Positions 11,163-22,499 of a DNA stretch of 64,000 nt are shown piece after piece. The translations under genes were made by a program, and so were the position numbers. The notes under the pieces are model-generated. The model saw only the letters and a list, made by a program, of their open reading frames with translations. It was not told the DNA's origin and ran no database searches. Origin of the DNA: Hydractinia symbiolongicarpus (Eukaryota > Cnidaria > Hydrozoa > Anthoathecata > Hydractiniidae); assembly GCF_029227915.1 (NCBI RefSeq), contig NC_079878.1, positions 26,313,501-26,377,500 on the forward strand, written 5' to 3'. Each line of letters starts with the position of its first letter. Within the stretch, counting starts at the first letter, position 1.

Positions 11163-11821
11163 TACGACAGTTAAAAATATTATTTGGCACTTATAGAACT
11201 AACATAATGGGGGCAGGCTGGTGGCAAAGTTGTTATTGTTCTCGAAACAAAATTTCATGAAAGCTAAATTTTTGGATTCGCAAGTTTAATAACTTTTTAC
11301 CAAACTTAATTCCTGAAAACAAATAATTTAGGTTATCCACAGAATTTAATTCCCACGAAAAATAAAAATGATATCGCCCATCCGCAAAAACTTTGAAGTA
11401 TATTATGGTCAAATGTACTCACAAGAGGAGTTTATACTAAGAATTACGTCGATACTTTTTTTCGCAATGCCTAGTTTTCAATGGTGTTTTATCCTGCAGA
11501 GAAAAATTATGTTGAGACTTTTTCTTTCGCCATGCCTAGTCAATGTTTCAAATACCAATCACAGGATTAGCGCTCATAATTTGGTCACCACAACATAATC
11601 AGGGCAAAAAAAACATATTCGGGCCATGTGTACATAAACCGTCCGTCCTGTTTACAAACAGGCTGTTTTCGCGATCTAGGCAAAACAATTCCCCTCCTGC
11701 CTGGAAATAATAACAGGGTACCCCTCAATATTATAATATTTGCAGCATATTTAAAAGTTTCCCCAGACTGTTTGATGTTTCAATGAGATAGGTGGGTCAG
11801 CCACTAGCTGGCCACTTTAAA

Positions 11822-11898
<77 letters not shown>

Positions 11899-12210
11899 GT
11901 CAATTTCTTAGCATACAAGTGAGGTATAAAAATAAAAAAATCGATAGCCAACAGTGAGATCTCTGCAAACCAAACTACTTTAGCTCACTCTCAGGCTCTT
12001 ATGTGATTACTTTTAAGTTTAAGTATTAGTTAAGTACTGCTTGACTAAAACTGTGAACTCGTGTATGGTATATATTAGTACCAAACAATGACTTGATGCA
12101 AAATCATAGACGTTGGAAAAAAAAGCAAAGGTAAGACACCTTTGCCCTCTTGCAACCCAAATTCGGAACCCAAAGTCGGAAGGTATACGGAACGTAACGG
12201 GACATATTTT
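11163..12210. other. Gene-free stretch with SINE fragment and microsatellite
   Basis: No gene is supported. Positions 11690-11745 are a degenerate SINE 3' fragment (CCTGGAAATAATAACAGGGTA). A long (ATT)n microsatellite runs from about 11822 to 11898. Confidence 0.6.
11822..11898. repeat. (ATT)n microsatellite
   Basis: About 25 uninterrupted ATT triplets. Confidence 0.97.
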
Positions 12211-12557
12211 ACTAGATAGATGTGCATATTTTACATGGCTAGCCTCACAAATATCGAGGGATATACCCTGTCTATTATTTCCAGGAGGGGCCATGGCGTA
12301 GATGGAGAGTCCTAGAGTATTTAATGCTCATTTTGAGCTACGCAGACCCAATTAGAGCCCGCGCTCTACTAGACAACTCCCGGCAACATCCAACGGCCCA
12401 CACAGTGTGCCATCTTCCCAATTTCCCTCACATGGCTTGGGTTAACCCGGGGCTATGGTAACATTCACTCGCCCATGTTGAATCGCCGTCAAGAGGAATC
12501 GAACCCCGGTCTCCCGCACAGAGTACGAAAGCTATAACCACTAATCTACGGCGCCAC
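12211..12557 (-). mobile_element. tRNA-derived SINE, full length, minus strand
   Basis: Read on the minus strand it starts at 12557 with GTGGCGCCGTAGATTAGTGG and continues to a B box GGTTCGATTCC within about 65 nt. That stretch contains GCGGGAGACCGGGGTTCGATT, as in the anticodon and T arms of tRNA-Asp. The body and the tail (AATAATAGACAGGGTATATCC, then ATGCACATCTATCTAG) match the copies at 8970 and 13504. Intact A- and B-box-like motifs suggest pol III promoter ancestry. Confidence 0.87.
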
Positions 12558-13059
12558 AAACTAAACTACTGTCCGTCATTTTCCGCACTGGTTAAAGTTT
12601 TATACTTATTATTTTATTGTTCTGAAAAATTACTGTTATTTTTCGTAAAAATGAACATATACTATGAGTGCGAAATAATGGAAACATCCATTTTTCTTTA
12701 AATATAGCTACAGCTGTCTGTCTTAACATGGTCCTGAATTTATTTTATCCGAAAAAGCTCCTGCGGCGAAGAACGGCGATGTACTTTCACTTTCCGTCCC
12801 GCCATTATCTGTAGGTCGAACGTTTGCCAGTCCCCCAGTCAGCATTGATGCAGATATATTGTATATATGAAGAGATATTACCTTTTCATCGACCACTAGT
12901 ACTACGAGTGAGTATTATAACATTATATATGTATATAGCTATGGTAAAGATCAGTTATTATCGTAGATATAGCTAGCTATATTACAAGCGGAAATTTATC
13001 CCCATGTTTACTCTGACGTGTAATCTTTATTCTCAAGAAAAGTAGGAAATAATTAAACT
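12558..13059. other. Unassigned stretch
   Basis: No ORF, repeat or RNA is recognised apart from AT-rich sequence. Confidence 0.4.
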
Positions 13060-14324
13060 TGGGCTAACGATGAGTTAACCATAGTGCGCATAATGTGTTA
13101 GCCGATTTTAACTGTTGAGCTGCGGGTACCTGATGTATAGCTATATTCGTTTCAAGTTCACACACACAGCGCGCATCATTGTTAGCTCTTTTAGCTAGCT
13201 GAATCTAATGCGAGAAAAATAGACCTTTTTGAAGCGGTAAGCCCTTCTGGCTTTGACAACTGCGCGGCAGGCAGAAAGATGCAGAAGCTTGCTGAAGAAA
13301 GGTCTTTTTCAGCCCATTTTTTTCTACGGAAACATTTTAGAGGCTTTAAACTATTATCCAGTGTAGATGGATAACTTCTGATTGATATATATTTATATAA
13401 AGTCGTGATGACACCTTCGTGCAAAGAAACAGACTAAAAAGGACCTCACTTCACCTAGCGCCCGCATCTTTTTGCCTGCCACGCAATTGTTAAAACGGAA
13501 ATTGTGGCGCCGTAGATTAGTGGTTATAGCTCCCGTACTCTGTGCGGGAGACCGGGGTTCGATTTCTCTTGACAGCGATTCAACATGCGCGATTGAATGC
13601 TACCGTAGCCCCAGGTTAACCCAGGCTATGTGAGGGAAATTGGGGAGGTGGCACATTATATGGGCCGTTGGATGTTGCCGGAAGTTGTCTAGTAGAGCGT
13701 GGGCCCTAATTAGGTCTGCATAGCTCAAAAAGAGCATTAAATACTCTAGGACTATCTAGGCCATCGCCCCTTCTGGAAATAATAGACAGGGTATATTCCT
13801 CAATATTTGTAAGGCTAGCCATGTAAAATATGCACTCTATCTAGGGCTTACCACGGAAAATGTAAACAATAAAAAAGGTTGATGAAAAAAAAAATAGAAA
13901 GAAAATCTTGTTATTATTACTACTTCGGAGAAGACTTTGAGCCTTAAAAGAAAGGAATTTAAAAAATTACGAAAAATAACTTTGGGTCAGAAAGACAGGG
14001 AAAATCTTTCACCCTGAACGCCAACTCTTCTCCTTCTTTTTCAAACGTCATTTTTTTTAAATTTCGCAGCCATTTTAATTTTAAAATGACCTTTCACAGA
14101 GAAACCTACTACTTTTTTTAAAAACATAAATTGCTCTGAGCACGATTTATGTCATCTTCCTTTGGAGATAGCTGAAATTAAGCTTTTCTTTTGATTTAAA
14201 AAAACTGGCTAATGATGAGCTAACGGTGAGTTCAGTTGTGAGCTAAGCAGGTACTTTTACATTCACACTATGGGCTGAGGTCTTAGCGCGTCATATGCAC
14301 TATGGTTACCTCATCGTTAGCCCA
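13060..14324. mobile_element. Inverted-repeat (foldback/MITE-like) element, SINE nested inside
   Basis: The left end, TGGGCTAACGATGAGTTAACC with ATAGTGCGCATA following, is mirrored at 14290-14324 (ATGCACTATGGTTACCTC, then ATCGTTAGCCCA). This gives about 35 bp of terminal inverted repeat. The element is 1265 bp including the SINE at 13504-13844. Subterminal GAGCTAA-type words recur near both ends. No transposase frame and no obvious target-site duplication. Confidence 0.7.
13504..13844 (+). mobile_element. tRNA-derived SINE, full length, plus strand
   Basis: It starts with GTGGCGCCGTAGATTAGTGG, has the anticodon-arm-like stem CCCGT/GCGGG and the T-arm-like GACCGGGGTTCGATTTC, then the common body and a tail ending in CTATCTAG. 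It is nearly collinear with the minus-strand copy at 12211-12557. It sits inside the inverted-repeat element 13060-14324, so it inserted later than that element. Confidence 0.88.
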
Positions 14325-16055
14325 TGGTGAGAACCAAGCTTTATAGATGAGTTGCGAATGTTTACAAAGTTTTCCCAGTGAGAATATCACTTAGTACCAC
14401 TTTTGGTTGGGAAAAAACACAGGTTTTTATGGTTAAACTATCATAGCAGAAGCTTTATTAAACAAGAACTACAAGTATTTGAATTAAAGTAAAGCTACAG
14501 TACAGTCCAGATGTAAGCGTACGCGTACGCTCAACTTGCAAAAATAATTGCTTTCATTCAAAAAACAATAGGATAACGAGTTCCTTTCAAATTGCGTGAA
14601 AATAATTGCCTCATGTTAAAAACAAAAGCATAGCAAGAAACATTGTTTAAAAACAATACTATGCGCGAGAAAAAATTAAACACGAAGGCCATTGAATTTT
14701 TATTTTTTTAACAACGAAACTAATTATAGTAACGCGATTTTAATCTCGATATATTAAAAAAACACAAGCTCTTTTAAAAAACAACAAATCCAAGGATCTA
14801 AATATTTTTAAAAAAAACTAACTTTTAAAACTTTTAGTAATATTTCTTTATCGTCGAAATATATTTTTTAACATGCGAAACTTTTAAAAGTTATTTTTAT
14901 AAAAAAAAGTAACGTTTAGCAACGCAAACGGAAAAAAATTCGTGACCTAAAAGGGACATTTAATTTTCATTTTAAAATAAAAACAAATTTCAATTTTTTT
15001 ATCAATTTTTCTTTTTTAATTCAATACAAAAAGAAAATTTCAACTCAATTTTCGTTTTTCGTTTTCAAATCAAAAACCAAAAGAGGAACTTCATATTTTG
15101 GCAAAAAAGTACGCTCTCCTTCGCAGACGTTTTTCCTCCACAATCCCAAGGTTTACTTTGGGTCATTTGGTGCTAAAAATCACAAAATGTAATTTCAATT
15201 TCCAAATTTTGATTTTTAATAGAATTTCAAAATTGAAAATTAAATCAAATTTCGTTTAAATCAAAAATTGAATTTCAAGTTCAATTTTTAATTTTTGATT
15301 TGAATCAAAAATTGAAATTCAAGTTCAATTGTTAATTTTGGTTTAAAAAGAAAATTGAAAATCAAATTAAATTTTTGATTTTTGAGTTAATTATAAATTG
15401 CTACAGTTTTGATTTAAATTGACGAAAAAAAGTATTTATCAAAGTCACCCTCTTTGATTGGGTTTGCATGTATTGCAAAATATCTGATCGACCGCGAAGA
15501 TGTTGAAAATGTTTCTGGATTACGAGAATTAAAAAAAAAACTCTTTCCCACAATCCATACGTCTTGATGAAAGATACCATAATCAATAGCAGCTTTTCTA
15601 AAGTATTAAAATTAAATTCAGAAAAAATAGGTTAAAGATGTTTTTAAACAAAATATCCCTCAGTGGTGAGAAAATGTTTTTTGACCAACAAAACCTTTTT
15701 ATGCTTTTTTCCTTTAAAAAATTTATAAAAAAATTTCTAGAAAATACCTAAACTATATGTAATCAGCCCGATAAGGTATTGGGTTAACCATTCGTGCGGT
15801 GTCAGTGCGTCTTCTCTGATGGTTTTAGGGTGCAGCTTTTGATAAAGCTCGTCAAACTCTATTTGGCTAACACGTATATTGTCTCTATTAGCAATGTACT
15901 CTGTCATCAATATTCTCTTGGAATGAGTAATTATAACATTTTCAGTATGCATGGACTATTTATAGAATTTTTTGGGGAATGGGTGGGAATGCAGGTGCCT
16001 CCTTCGTGATTTGTCATTTGTAAAAATATATCTGAGCGTCAGGATATGCATTATA
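14325..16055. other. AT-rich gene-free stretch with a lone MITE left end
   Basis: At 14498 a TA-preceded CAGTACAGTCCAGATG resembles the left terminal repeat of the element at 16056, but no partner right end is found. From about 14950 to 15400 the sequence is built from back-and-forth words such as AAAATTGAAATT and AATTTTTGATTT, giving many weak local inverted repeats. No coding sequence. Confidence 0.55.
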
Positions 16056-17207
16056 CAGTACAGTCTGAATGTAATCTACTGCGGACGCGAAACTCGCATG
16101 AATAGCTTTTGTTTTTTGTTTTTTTAAGAAAATAATTGCCTCGCTGATAAACAATGGCCCCACGCGATTAATTGTTTAATCACAATAGGTTGCAAGATCA
16201 ATTTTAGCAATCTATTTTGCGCGAACTCTTTTGAAAATGTTAATTGCAGTAATTAAGCGTTTTTTTAGATCGCATTTTAAAAGTTTAAAAACGAATAGCG
16301 GCGATAGAAATGTTTTTTTAGATCGCATTTTAAAAGTTTAAAAACGAATAGCGGCGATAGATATGTTTTTTTAGATCGCATTTTACAAGTTTAAAAACGA
16401 AAGCGGCGATAGAAATGTTTTTTTAGATCGCTTTTTAAAAGTTTAAAAACGAAAAACGGCGATAGAAATGTTTTTTTAGATCGCTTTTTAAAAGTTTAAA
16501 AACGAATAGCAGCGATAGAAATGTTTTTTTAAGTCGCATTTTACAACTTTAAAAACGAATAGCAGCGATAGAAATGTTTTTTTAAGTCGCATTTTACAAC
16601 TTTAAAAACGAAAGCGGCGATAGAAATGTTTTTTTAGATCGTTTTTTAAAAGTTTAAAAACGAAAAGCGGCGATAGAAATGTTTTTTTAGATCGCATTTT
16701 AAAAGTTTAAAAACGAATAGCGGCGATAGATATGTTTTTTTAAGTCGCATTATAAAAGTTCAAAAACGAATAGTGACGATAGATATGTTTTTTAGATCGC
16801 ATTTTAAAAGTTTCAAAACAAAAAGCGGCATTTAATAGTTGTGAACAATGCTTCTCGTATGTTTCTTATATATATTAAACGCGCTGAAATTTTTTAAGTA
16901 GTTAAATCAACAATACATTCTCTCACAATGTATTATAAAACTTCGCGAAAGATTTTTATTATTTAATTACTTCACGCTAATACTTACGGGAATAGCTTAT
17001 CAATACATTTACACAATGCATCTCGTTATTACAATAAAATATAATTGCTCCAATATTTCTTCGCAAGTGCATTGTTTTTTAACACGCAAATATAAACTCG
17101 CAAAACGCTCAAGGGATTTAATTATAACAAAAGACAAACGACTGCCGTCCTCTACGCAAGGGTGTGATATTAGCGTGTACGCGGTAGAGTACATTCAGAC
17201 TATACTG
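16056..17207. mobile_element. TA-flanked MITE with 11-unit minisatellite (copy C)
   Basis: A 1152-bp element between TA dinucleotides. The left end CAGTACAGTCTGAATGTA is mirrored by TACATTCAGACTATACTG. Inside, 16262-16830 holds eleven units of about 53 bp of the type GATCGCATTTTAAAAGTTTAA, AAACGAATAGCGG, CGATAGAAATG. No transposase frame. Confidence 0.83.
16262..16830. repeat. 53-bp minisatellite, 11 units
   Basis: The period is counted from successive TTAGATCGC/TTAAGTCGC words at about 16265, 16317, 16370, 16423, 16477, 16530, 16583, 16635, 16688, 16740 and 16793. Units vary at a few positions (GATC/AGTC, AATAGC/AAAGC). Confidence 0.9.
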
Positions 17208-17505
17208 TAGGTGTCTTCATGCTCTGAGTGTTTTCTTTCATACCCTGAGCATCAGGTGTATGAGAGAATTAAGATGCCCTAAAGCGTCAGGCGCATCGAA
17301 ATGTTCTGAGCGTCAGGCACATGCTAATTACTAGTGTTTTTATTCATACCCTGAGCGTCGGGTGTACGAGAAATACCCGAGCGTCAGGAGCATCAACATG
17401 CCCTGAGCGTCAGGCGCAAGTTTTCTATTCAAGTGCTACTGATTGAGATGCCCTGAGCGTGAGGCACACCTCAATGAGCGTCAGCAAATATGGTTAACGC
17501 ATGTA

Positions 17506-18501
17506 CAGTACCGCTTTAATGTAACTTTGCATGTACGTTTTACGACCTCATGTAACGATCTCATGTCTACATAAAGAACCTTCACATATCATTTGTTTAC
17601 ACATGAACTTAATTGCTTTTTATTGTTATTGTCGTGCGCGAGTTAGAACAATAATATTTGATGAATTTTTTTGTTGTCACATGTAACATGCATGTTATTG
17701 TTTAAAAGTGTTAAAGATCACAAAAGATATTGAAATATATTATTTTAGAACGAACATAACACGTTAAAAGCATTTCTATTGCTGCTTTTCGTTCTTACAT
17801 TTTTAAAACACAATCTAACAAAGCATCTCTATCGCCGTTTTTCGTTCTTAAACTTTTAAAACACAATCTAACGAAGCTTTTCTATCGCCGTTTTATGTTC
17901 TTAAACTTTAAAAATGCGATCTAAAATGCATTTCTATTGCTGTTTTTTGTTCTTAAACTTTTAAAATGCGATCTAAAAAGCATTTATATCGCTGTTTTTC
18001 GTTCTTAAACTTTTATAATGCAATCTAACAAAACATTTTTATCGCCGTTTTTCGTTCTTAAGCTTTTAAAACATGATCTAACGAAGCATTTTTATCGCCG
18101 TTTTTCGTTCTTAAGCTTTTAAAACATGATCTAACGAAGCATTTTTATCGCCATTTTTCGTTCTTAAACTTTTAAAACATGATCTAACAAAGCATTTCTA
18201 TTGCCGCTTTTCGTTCTTAAACTTTTAAAATGCAATCTAACGAAAGTTAAATCTTTGTTAAATTTTATTTTTTTTCGTTGATCTCTTGACGACTATAGCA
18301 ATAAAATACAACAATGGGAGACTCGCAGTTCACATGAGCTAATTAAATTTCGCGAAAAAGACATGAACTCTATTGTTTTCAACATGCAGAAATAGCTCAT
18401 GTATTTGGTTAACAATAACAACGAAAGTTCTGACGCTACCGAAAGCTCATGTAAAGGTGATAACTATCGCGTACATGTAAAGTTACATTCAAGCGGTACT
18501 G
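17506..18501. mobile_element. TA-flanked MITE with inverted minisatellite (copy B)
   Basis: A 996-bp relative of the element at 10375-11162 in opposite orientation. Ends are CAGTACCGCTTTAATG and CATTCAAGCGGTACTG, flanked by TA. The inner sequences TCTCATGTCTACATAAAG and GCTACCGAAAGCTCATG match copy A inverted. Nine units of about 53 bp (17745-18250) are the reverse complement of the copy A repeat. Confidence 0.85.
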
Positions 18502-18525
18502 TATACACGCCCTGAGTGTCAGGTA

Positions 18526-20920
18526 CTTTTTCAATGACTTGTATCAACACATTACCTGCCTAAACGGCTGTTGAAGGAGGCCCAACACACCCACCAATTA
18601 AATTAGAGGCTACCTACAGACTTGATTCTACCTCTGGACTAAAACCCTGACATAACATGAGCCAAAAGAAATGACAGGGAAACCTTGAGGCAGAAGCAAC
18701 TGTCTGGTGGTGTTGTGCTGCGCGCTCCCATAACACCTGTGATGTAGTTGTCTTTAGTTGCATTAGAGACATCCATGATATTTCGATTCGATTCCATTGC
18801 ACCACGTTGATAAATTGAATTGGTATCTCCCATCCACCACTTGCAGGTGTGTTGATGACATGAAATAAAGAAAAATTGGTGAAAAAAATCAATATATAGA
18901 AAAGGAGGGTGGTTAACTGTAAGCTGTAAGGTACATCTGGAGAACTAGCAGTGTGGGGTGTTGGAGTTTTATATGCAGCCATTAATAATCAAGACCTTGG
19001 TAGGGTCCAATTCCTTTACAGGCAAGTAAGACTACTATCCTGGCAACCTTTAAGATCAGGTCTATAGGTGGAAACCAACCCCCCTCCCCCTCCCCCTCCC
19101 ACTATTAACATGAGCAAAACTTGCAGTTTAGCTCCACTTTTTAAAAATGCCAAGCCAACAAACTTTCTTGACAAAGTTTGCTTGTGATATATCTGCCATT
19201 ATGCATTTTATCAAAGTTGTGTGCAGAATCTAGGGTTCCTTTAAGATAAAGCATTGATGCTTTCCTACAACCAAAATGTATGTGTTTTTTTAATTTATAA
19301 AATGGATGCAGGCTTTTTTAGGGCAAAATGTTTTTTAAACCAAGCATTTTTCCATTTTACACCAAGTCAGCACCCTCATATGATAATTAGATAGCAGATA
19401 ATGAGAAGTTGCGAATGTTTACAAAGTTCTGTATGTGTGCACTTCTTGACAGGTAAGAAAAAGAAGGACCACAGAGGACAAGTTGGCTATTTATTCTGAT
19501 TTATAGATTTTCAGAATTGTAAGATTGAAAATCCAATGAAATTTGTTTCTAAACTATTATATGCAGTCAGGGATAACCGCAAATTAGATGATAGTCTAAT
19601 TACAGTCTATATAAACCTATGATAACCTGCAGCTAAGTTTTTTTAGGAAGTTACAAACCAGATGCTATCAGATAGCCGAGAACCGAGTGGCCGGACTAGT
19701 GACTCTCTCAGTCTTAACTTCCTTGTCTCAGATTGCTGAATTAATAATTAATAGAAATTAATTTGAACAAGTTGATCTTCTCCTAATGCTGACAGTACTG
19801 AATTAGAGATCTTTAGAATTATGTTTTAGAGAAAGCTCATAATAGGATTACTGGCAAGCAATAAAAATATAAAGCAATTTATTCCTGAAAATACCATGAG
19901 CATATAGAAGATAATCAATGATGTTATTTTTTATTGGTTGAATGTCAATCTACAATTACACTAAACAAGGTGAATCAATAACGTTATTAAGGACCACTGT
20001 TGTTAAGGCCACTGGAAGTTGATTTTTTATTCATAGTAATTTGTTGCGATAAATCTGAAATGCGTGATGCGCTAATTTTGTAATCACAAAAATAGTTACA
20101 TAGTTAAACAAAAGTTTAAATTTTTATGTGATTTATCACAAAAATTAGCTACTTTCGCTAAAATAGTTATAATACAAGCAAAAAACAAGACAGATTATTG
20201 TTATAACACCCCCCCTTCGTTATGATTATTATATATGTTTAAAATTACGCTAATACAGTTGATACCAATTAGGAAGAATAATTAAAACAAGATAGAATAC
20301 ACTTGTTGTAACACCCTCCTCCGTTAATGATTTTAACACTGCAAAAGACTTTAAATATTCTCAACTAAACAACCATACTTCGAAAAAGAAAATTAAATTT
20401 ATATAAAACTGTGCAAAAACATTAAAAGAACACTAAAATTGTTTGTTTTTTATTTTAAGTAGAAGAAGAATAACTTGGTGTATAAGTTTTGAAACAGCGC
20501 AAGCATAACTTGCTGTAAGACTTTCAAAATAATACAAGTATATTCTGTACAACTTTCGAAACAGCACAACAATAATTCTTGCTGTATAACTTTCAAAACA
20601 ACACAAGAAAAATTCTTGATGCATAATTTTTAAAAACAAGTTTTTGAGCATACAAGTATTTTTATCTTTTCACCTTCAGAACTAGTTCCATTTTTTTCAG
20701 TGAGACAAATTATTATTATTTTTCTTTTGCAACTGAAAAATATAAACTGCGTGCATTTATGCAAAAATACATAAAAAACGGTTATCGTAACACCCTCCTC
20801 CGTTGTTATTTTTATTTGTTGTTGTTCCGACCATGCATTCTCGATAAAATTATTTTTATTTTGCCGACCGACTGTAAGCTACTATCAACTTTGCCCGCAG
20901 AACAACTAATTCAATTGGAG
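18526..20920. other. Gene-free stretch
   Basis: AT-rich with no supported gene. A 122-codon minus-strand frame at 18614-18982 has no recognisable domain. Several CACCCTCCTCCGTTA-type words recur at about 20205, 20310 and 20790, hinting at an undefined repeat. Confidence 0.4.
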
Positions 20921-21010
20921 TCGCCTAACCCGCACCACATAACCCACACTAATAGTGGAAGTTGTAAGAATCAACTTATAACCCGCGGGTTATATACCAG
21001 AAAATATGGT
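20921..21010. repeat. Dispersed repeat rich in ATAACCCGCAC, copy 2
   Basis: Inverted match to 5201-5284: CTAACCCGCACCACATAACC, GTGGAAGTTGTAAGAATCAA, ATAACCCGCGGGTTATAT. The CCCGCGGG centre is palindromic. Confidence 0.6.
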
Positions 21011-22499
21011 AATCACAACAATTTTATTAGCTAAAATCATTCCATGAAACCTTTTGATAGCCCATTATTTTTTTGTTATTTGCTTGGTCAGAAGATATAG
21101 CATCCATCTTGTTTTGATTTACAAACACGTTTTGTGTTACGACTCCATTGTTATATGGCCATTGTTGCTTCTGTATAAAGGCTAAATTTCCTGCAGATAT
21201 TTTCAGCAGGACTGTGTATAGCCTAAATAGCCTCTTCCTTGCCTAATAAGCCAATCTGAAGACTTTTGACTATAAGGTTTAGTCCCGCAAAGCAAACTAT
21301 ACAAAATTTATTCTAAAAAAGACAACTTAACAAGCACCTAAACTCCGGAAAAAGATAGGCCAACTTTAAAGAAGAAAACAAATCTTAAAATCAGCAGCTA
21401 AAGCTTGGTTTTCATTACAGTTTGTAATTGTTGTGTATATCCGCAACATTTGCTGTGCAACATCTCTTGCTTTGCTTTGTTCTACAACATGTGTTCCCAG
21501 AAAAGAAGTAACAGCAGCTGTTATGCAACTGTTGTACACTCATACACTCTTTTATATTGATGAAAACCAACCTAAAATAGTTCTTTCTTAAATTTTTAGA
21601 ATCGAAGTGACAAAACACTCAATGATGTGAGCGTATTTAAACAGAATATTGCTGTCAATGGCCACCAAAGTAATAGCAGAAGTTTGCCATTGTATCCAAC
21701 GTGGTATTTTCAATACATCCAAAGCAGATAGCCTGTCCAGGTTTCCTATACATATAACTAAATATTTGATAACAAGTATCCAAATTCCTAATTAAGAGAA
21801 AGGAACAAAAACACAGGCTACCATGGTTTTTAAAACAGATTTTCTATCCTTTAGGTGTTATTGGTTAGATTTTAATGAAATGGGAAATTCAGAATAAAGT
21901 TTAATGTGGAAATATAGTTACTGAAAACTCTGGATTACATCCTGTGTATTTTTGAATATTTAATACCATTAAAAAACATACAACAATAAAAAATATGTAT
22001 AAAAGATATGTAAAGGAAAAAAATATGATTAACTCTTGCTACTTTTTTTTATTCTGCAGTATCTAAGTAAAGTATCTACTGGTTTAAGGTCTTGAAGCAG
22101 ACGGAGCTATGTCAAAAATGTATTGCAAAACTTATATAATTTTTTCTATTTTTTAATCTCCATATTGGCTTTTCATCACAAAAAAATGTCTAAAAATATT
22201 ACTGTTCAAAATTTTTAACATCCAAAAGGTCTTTACAGGCGAACAAACGTTAAAAAATTATATTTAAGGGTTTTGACTCAAGAACATAGTAAAAATTAAT
22301 CTCTAGAATTAAGTAGCTCTTTGAAATTCAAAATATTGTGTTAATTTTTCTGTGGTTGCTGTTTGCATTTAAAAACCAAAGTAATCACTACAATTATTAA
22401 GAAAGTAGTAAATCGTTGCTGTGAAATGTTCTCCGACATTGTAGGATGTGTATTTGTAGTATGTATCATGACTATAAACTTTTAGATGAAAATATTAAC
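21011..22499. other. Upstream region of the first receptor gene
   Basis: No gene is supported. This stretch should contain the promoter and 5' UTR of the gene starting at 22500. No TATA box can be singled out in such AT-rich DNA. Confidence 0.4.

Larger units (their letters stand above)
16028..18525. repeat. Tract of CCTGA-gcg-TCAGG hairpin repeats, split by two MITEs
   Basis: About ten degenerate copies of CCCTGAGCGTCAGGCGCA occur at about 16031, then 17243-17490 (roughly 25-60 bp apart), then about 18510. Each can fold as CCTGA/TCAGG with a GCG loop. The copies outside 17216-17490 are those separated by the MITEs 16056-17207 and 17506-18501, so these inserted into a pre-existing tract. Confidence 0.65.

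Noticed and set aside
12496-12557. tRNA-like sequence with A and B boxes
   Set aside because: No acceptor stem pairing or proper anticodon loop, and it is the head of a repeated SINE; not annotated as a tRNA gene.
14498-16055. Fourth MITE starting at the CAGTACAGTCCAGATG end
   Set aside because: No inverted partner end was found, so only a lone end is noted.
16028-18525. CRISPR-like array
   Set aside because: Repeats are degenerate, irregularly spaced and eukaryotic; there are no cas genes.
18614-18982. 122-codon open frame on the minus strand
   Set aside because: No domain, no splice context, odd composition and an overlapping alternative frame; indistinguishable from chance.
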